From an uncultured Chlorobiota bacterium (GTDB taxonomy: Bacteria; Bacteroidota; Bacteroidia; Bacteroidales; JAADGE01): a stretch of DNA of 40,738 nucleotides. Position 1 is the stretch's first letter. The number at the start of each line of letters is the position of its first letter. The DNA lies in contig CAMZKV010000024.1 of assembly GCA_947311445.1 (NCBI GenBank), forward strand, positions 1-40,738, written 5' to 3'. Position numbers and translations under genes: made by a program. Below the pieces are notes generated by a model that saw nothing but the letters and a program-made list of their open reading frames with translations, was not told the origin of the DNA and ran no database searches. This document shows, piece by piece, positions 39,501 through 40,738 of the stretch.

Positions 39501-40738
39501 TTTATTTGTATTCCTCCGGTTGCCAAACTTAAAGTTCCCCAAAGATTAATAGTGTGATTATCAACATTTAGTGTCGTTTCATTATCGTAAATATAAAGGT
39601 TTCCGTTTACGGTAATGTCTCCGGATAATATTTTTGTTGTAGGATTTCCAGCATTTATTCTTCTTAGCATTAAATTATAATATGTTGTAGGATAAACTGT
39701 TTGGTTAATATTTGCGTAATAGTCAACTGTTCCACCTGATAGATTAATAGTTTCAAAATTTTGAGGAAAATTATTTGGTCCATTAACATAAATACGTCCA
39801 GCACTCATACTTATTGTATTTGATGCTCCTGCACCATCTATTGTAGTTCCATTAAGAATATACAAAGATGCACTTGTAATTGTAAGGTTTCCGTTTATTA
39901 TAATATTATTTCTTGTAACTTTTTGTTGTGTTCCTGAAATAATAATATCATTAAATGTTGTTTGTTGTCCTGAGCTAATATCTTGTCCTGAGTGTTCTCC
40001 ATCAAAAATTACCAAACCAGCGCCTGTTTGTGTAAAACCAGTGTTACCAACATTATTTATCCAATCATCTCCGATGTATATAATGTTTGTGCCACCATCA
40101 AATACTGTCCCTGTACCTATTGTAAGGTCATTATTAATATCAATATTTGCTGTTGCAGTTTTTGTTCCAGAGTTACTAGTGATAAAATTATAAAATTCTC
40201 CTCCATTAATGTTTTGGTTTACTCCATCGAAATTAACAGTACTTGTTCCAACATTAAAGACTGTACCGCCGGATTTTGTCCAGTTTCCTGCAACAGTTAT
40301 TGTATTTGTCCCTGCGTTTAAAGTTCCGCCTTGTAATTCAACATTCCCGTTTATATCAAGAGAAGAACTTATAACATTTGTTCCTCCGGTTCCATTAATA
40401 ACAAAATTATTGAAAAAATCAGCTGGCTTTGCTGTTATAGTATGAGTTCCTGTTACAGGGTTAAATTCAACTGTTGCAGCATTAGGATTAAAAGTTCCTT
40501 CATTTGACCATGAGCCGCCAAGAGTTATTTTATCTCCGCCGTTTGTTTGGGTTAATGTGGAATTTGCTCCTATTGTAATATCTTCAAGGACTACTAATTC
40601 TTGACCATTAAGTGTTAAAGATATAGCATTTGCTCCTGAATTTATTATTAATTGATTAGTTTCACTACGTTGTTCTTTTTTTTCGCCCCCTTCTTTTTCT
40701 TTATGGAGCTTGCGGAATAAAGAAAAAGAAGGGGGCGA
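30593..40738 (-). CDS. Giant type IX-secreted repeat surface protein (5' end outside window)
   Basis: The frame is open from the stop at 30593 to the window edge, giving at least 3381 residues; the TTG at 40015 is not a true start, since the same frame continues upstream without interruption. No start or signal peptide is visible. Most of the protein is Asn/Gly/Thr-rich beta repeat of 'LTVNGNLTINSGTL' type ('DITVNGNLYIYDNETTLNV', 'GDFDITSGVF'), expected to form long beta-helix or filamentous structures. Four 15-residue W-x-G-x4-D-W-x4-N-W motifs occur, three inside composite modules. The C-terminal 350 residues include 'GWNFVGNPYPAHIDW' and 'MQGYFVKVKENAG', common before sorting tails, and the last 80 ('IVNTMGTVVYQSNN', 'NFRKYASGTYIVKLTN', 'GKVFVIKR') are a type A sorting domain. 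It is probably an adhesin-like surface protein. No catalytic domain is seen. Confidence 0.88.
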   Translation of the reverse strand, partial: SPPSFSLFRKLHKEKEGGEKKEQRSETNQLIINSGANAISLTLNGQELVVLEDITIGANSTLTQTNGGDKITLGGSWSNEGTFNPNAATVEFNPVTGTHTITAKPADFFNNFVINGTGGTNVISSSLDINGNVELQGGTLNAGTNTITVAGNWTKSGGTVFNVGTSTVNFDGVNQNINGGEFYNFITSNSGTKTATANIDINNDLTIGTGTVFDGGTNIIYIGDDWINNVGNTGFTQTGAGLVIFDGEHSGQDISSGQQTTFNDIIISGTQQKVTRNNIIINGNLTITSASLYILNGTTIDGAGASNTISMSAGRIYVNGPNNFPQNFETINLSGGTVDYYANINQTVYPTTYYNLMLRRINAGNPTTKILSGDITVNGNLYIYDNETTLNVDNHTINLWGTLSLATGGIQINWGANGTLNHFGNSFTVDADITNFNNVIKRNTGYFRVVHQDLDITGDMSILEDTYLWQDTVNITSTGAGKTFTLAPTAYVNSYNLASKGKAFPVNFSTYNLHKDSRVYLRGTVGDQEIYSVPNYGNLYLWTHAEIDMTLDGNLDVEGDLRMLNEPTLVDAGYNINIAGATIDIRKYAPTNGTTMTFDGVDQRLYDAGTGATVFDMNNVVFSGSGQKSLYNGGDDWYNVAGNFTIDAGVTVYLPRRLDFNGANWVNNGIFNHTAYVVNFNGALAQTINPGADNNFYSVNFTNAQKTFVTNGINVNNGLFIIDANVNMGSAADDLTHNIASERITLNSGNWETTNANFIFDRNGTQYLLAMTCQDVTFRKYDQWTRLRYLEGAINIDNLNIEEGTQLRCSQNAETTTPTYNVTMTGNFTNDGYLYAWGNTFAFESNNTDAKIIKQGLGSFDFVTFNQAQTNSRVYTLTEETRFYEDMTIGSNATLDLSGNILRLGNDDPNDPVEPLAEHHYIQTGGTLDVDAGASLIFSCRDQNNPILDVTGTLKIVGVNGNNATVSSTDWNSNIHRIDININSGGKVHAKYYLMKYLSNEGFYVDANATVDATNNFSDGTWSELNTGGGTYLYCNATVTDSIRNVTFIYNGTPTQSTHFNVKRDTGLGNGKINFASTVSGLLAGEIFEADPVAVVNPGDITWKPSSEIYWTGSVSTDWFNSNNWSPVGIPNNSKNAIIPLRPNNPEIDAGGAVCKNLQITNGFLTLKNGNDLSVSGDVYVGTGSSVAIMAVDNSGSSVTVTGNWTRSQNALFVHGDGTVIFNAGSGSISIDPRDSEFGNITFNGGASFMLNRNEIFVDDNFLISLGTVQPIANNYRLYIKGDYSNAGGNYDNTIHGTVFFDGAAQTINNADLWAVTIDGSGNKTTGGTCVINGNLIVENGTLVGGNPIDMNNNVTIEATGGFDDGGFTHTFSGNRWIGTGAYTGTGTIEFDREGHQYIRASKFNTLLLKNNGIVGIEEDVDMTGDLTIVAPNMYLMLNDNQITNTSGTGIFSMTDNRRVYVRGANNFPIGFSLYNFHENSYSMYDGTMAQTIAPVPITYGRLYLNNSVKTAGGHLDIDGILYFYDDATLDVTANNYRINLEGHWYNQNGATFIPHEGEVIFDGNDDISYMFIYEESKNTNPFYKLTINKGVGDVRTHYTDITVQNNLRVISGRLYNSRIMYVGGDMSALSGTFAASGTYYLNKTSGTSNLQMNGSILNNLTINSGATYELQDDLQMNGLYNLMAGTFNGNGNLVRLGNYGEVQEISGTYDIGAGGVLQLPNYGTLKVNSGGEMIVVGDASNIATVTNYNGRYYFNVESGGSISAANYLFEYMAEAGIYVKDGGIINTNYNFSYGTFSNSANGGTCLRIENNQSFTEAGANPILEVSFPHNPNGGASNVTKSLSVGGVLDFKDYSGEFAGEDYDNDPNNLINWISPPFVMWTGNVDNDWYKIGNWEVTAGPDRIPLISDNVLIGPRTNQPIIDVDGAVAKTINVQENAILTLNTNAATDTTLIVALDVDFAGTIKMITGLDTLAVGGNWNNIGMFTAGTGTVILNSPFGIKSVDNSYNYFYNLHVNSESVIQISRNTIVNNNFIIKNGTFDMAANNRLLTVKGNFINNDIFTSQNSKVILAGTGANQLFNPGTSSYYNIDINANSDVTLTDNDLSIKHNMNINSGTFNLNSRTFNMGDGGTDVLTVVGGNININENAVLKPANNSSVEINNGGEFIAVGSDIDNPAYIQSQSGTYGFNVNSGGTIQAKFYNVKHTNTNGIRIKAGATIDATNNFSNGVWGEGTSPGQYLWVQNDLGVDTIKITGMYFHNGASANVKRKIGNGVIEFIDALGLLSGYNYEDDNPANGERTGRIVWDFTHEQYVWTGNTDTDWNVATNWDVPAIVDPSFHAVPTSLGIALIPDVSIANGGSGNDPILGSGADGTCYDLKIEDGGFVTINNNKNLDVDNTVIVVSGGKLIIGAGSSTTINVADMWAIDGIFNHGGNSRVIFDAPAGKLLTIAGNTSFYHFEINSTGSAEYMTGSSLNIDGDFDITSGVFTVSNPTDTLYVGGNFTNTGEFNHGDGIIVLDGGNQNLSNTGTGNVYDLTCAGTLNKTLTSDFTIENDIVINTGSALNGGLHRTLSIVGNWDNKGVFNPSTGTINLIGTSTQLISNYGTETFNNLNVNNTSGTFPQIILQTNLNLTGNSLNMTDGIIETTATQLLTAGTNIVLTGGNSNASYINGPMAKEGSANFVFPIGDGLKFARLGISDLSSAGTYLAQYFESPYSDLTVVNPTLDHVSGYEHWTLHRTVGAGDGPFVTFYWEDGAESGIDNLTTLTTAEYTGTDWEDRLQGSPAPTILANDAIKSGARFTTFGACGFGSTDSNNPFHAINEWNGSVSTDWHNLNNWSMAIVPTSSTNTLIPSAPTNQPVISIFDAEVGVLTIDFGAKLEVMPLKTLSTSGKFSINGTFRLNSDNTGNAGLINLGTISYGGLSTVETELYISGGQYHYVSSPTTTTHTDRFKSDPVAPAYNPNFYSYVESGSTWNAAGEDWVEANGQMSIMQGYGFYSPSDITVNITSANNSGIFNTGSKSMNLTYTGNTEVVGSPSSPDVIHRGWNFVGNPYPAHIDWADAGWTKTNLYNSIYFWNGANYSYYVIADGAQDNGVGTNIAAGTNPSVIPPMQGYFVKVKENAGDLDASTTGTLITPESARTTATQHFYKNGKDSETDIIRIKVSGIGNTDETVVRFLENSSSEFDADYDAFKLFPGDWYSVPQIYSVLSENLIASINTLPGYYDELIIPIGFQSPESGVFTIEIPEFNLGKTTEIFFEDIYDNKIYEISSGLTYNFSSENGRFDDRFRIVFSVETDVEEISNDTPIVDIYSYGTDIYLKSMINEAIIGNVQIVNTMGTVVYQSNNTQESLARINFRKYASGTYIVKLTNKYGVFTGKVFVIKR
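32234..32278 (-). repeat. W-G-DW-NW motif 4 of the giant protein
   Basis: Encodes WNGSVSTDWHNLNNW. Followed by 'PTSSTNTLIPSAPTNQPVIS', as with the other copies, but without the long composite module upstream. Confidence 0.8.
33758..34275 (-). repeat. Composite module 3 of the giant protein
   Basis: About 173 residues: opens with 'VEINNGGEFIAVG', contains 'YGFNVNSGGTIQAKFYNVKH' and 'AGATIDATNNFSNGVWGEG', and ends in WTGNTDTDWNVATNW (33758-33802). Aligns by eye with the modules at 35054 and 37364. Confidence 0.75.
35054..35572 (-). repeat. Composite module 2 of the giant protein
   Basis: About 173 residues: opens with 'TLKVNSGGEMIVVG', contains 'YYFNVESGGSISAANYLFEY' and 'YNFSYGTFS', and ends in WTGNVDNDWYKIGNW (35054-35098). 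Confidence 0.75.
37364..37885 (-). repeat. Composite module 1 of the giant protein
   Basis: About 174 residues: opens with 'TLKIVGVNGNN', contains 'DININSGGKVHAKYYLMKYL' and 'ATVDATNNFSDGTWSE', and ends in WTGSVSTDWFNSNNW (37364-37408). Confidence 0.75.
40683..40738. repeat. Perfect GC-rich inverted repeat at the window edge
   Basis: Arms of 22 bp (40683-40704 and 40717-40738) are exact reverse complements around a 12-base centre. The arms contain runs of five C and five G, unlike the AT-rich surroundings. The stretch is in frame with the giant gene but encodes a charged peptide (Lys/Glu/Arg) foreign to the Asn/Gly/Thr-rich protein. Confidence 0.85.

Noticed and set aside
40013-40015. TTG as the start codon of the giant protein
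   Set aside because: The same frame runs on without a stop to the window edge and encodes the same repeat type, so the true start is outside.
31429-40445. A series of plus-strand open frames of 60-109 codons inside the giant gene
   Set aside because: They are antisense frames created by the repetitive low-stop coding sequence; none has a promoter box, known motif or plausible protein composition.
30593-40738. CRISPR-like or tandem DNA repeats in the giant gene
   Set aside because: The repetition is at protein level and diverged; no regularly spaced identical DNA repeats with unique spacers are present.

Overview
The window is AT-rich, densely packed bacterial chromosome, almost certainly from the phylum Bacteroidota (a Bacteroidales-like lineage is my inference). 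Three things support this. Many genes are preceded by the Bacteroidota-specific promoter box TAnnTTTG, often only 8-26 bases before the start codon. There is a type IX secretion gene (porT) and at least one very large protein with a type IX sorting tail. There are also lineage-typical forms of common genes: a 622-residue IspG with a central insertion and an ABC-F protein with a decayed second ATPase domain.

Layout. 1-8408 is nearly all plus strand: the end of acnB, a secreted DUF3108-like protein, ispG, a small secreted protein with a sorting-like tail, then a tight dxs / dCMP deaminase / S41 peptidase operon. Two MEP isoprenoid enzymes (ispG, dxs) thus lie about 1.1 kb apart. An initiator tRNA gene with a textbook promoter and a two-way terminator closes this block. 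8686-14348 is minus strand: cysteine dioxygenase, YceI, OB-fold protein, zinc anti-sigma factor and ECF sigma factor in one direction, then a PaaI-type thioesterase, a broken alpha/beta hydrolase and a DEAD-box RNA helicase with a hairpin in its leader. 14674-21676 carries an ABC-F protein, a stand-alone EF-G (minus), porT, panD and radA. 21677-27569 alternates strands with almost no space between genes: SH3b membrane protein, SpoIIE-type phosphatase, a DUF1207-like outer-membrane protein, a second S41 peptidase and an acyl-CoA dehydrogenase.

27674-40738 is the least ordinary part, all on the minus strand. A giant type IX-sorted surface protein (at least 3381 residues, N-terminus outside the window) is built from beta-rich repeats with four W-G-DW-NW motifs. 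Behind its terminator comes a membrane-anchored LytTR regulator, then a 605-residue protein of no family I can name (possible FMN TIM barrel with clustered cysteines). Between the last two lies a pair of identical 9-bp direct repeats exactly 21 bp apart, the geometry expected of a LytTR operator.

The best leads are the LytTR / 605-residue pair with its candidate operator, the helicase leader hairpin, the modular giant adhesin-like protein, and a perfect GC-rich inverted repeat at the window edge that may be a mobile repeat or an assembly artefact. All family assignments come from reading the sequence and memory of the families; no database search was run.
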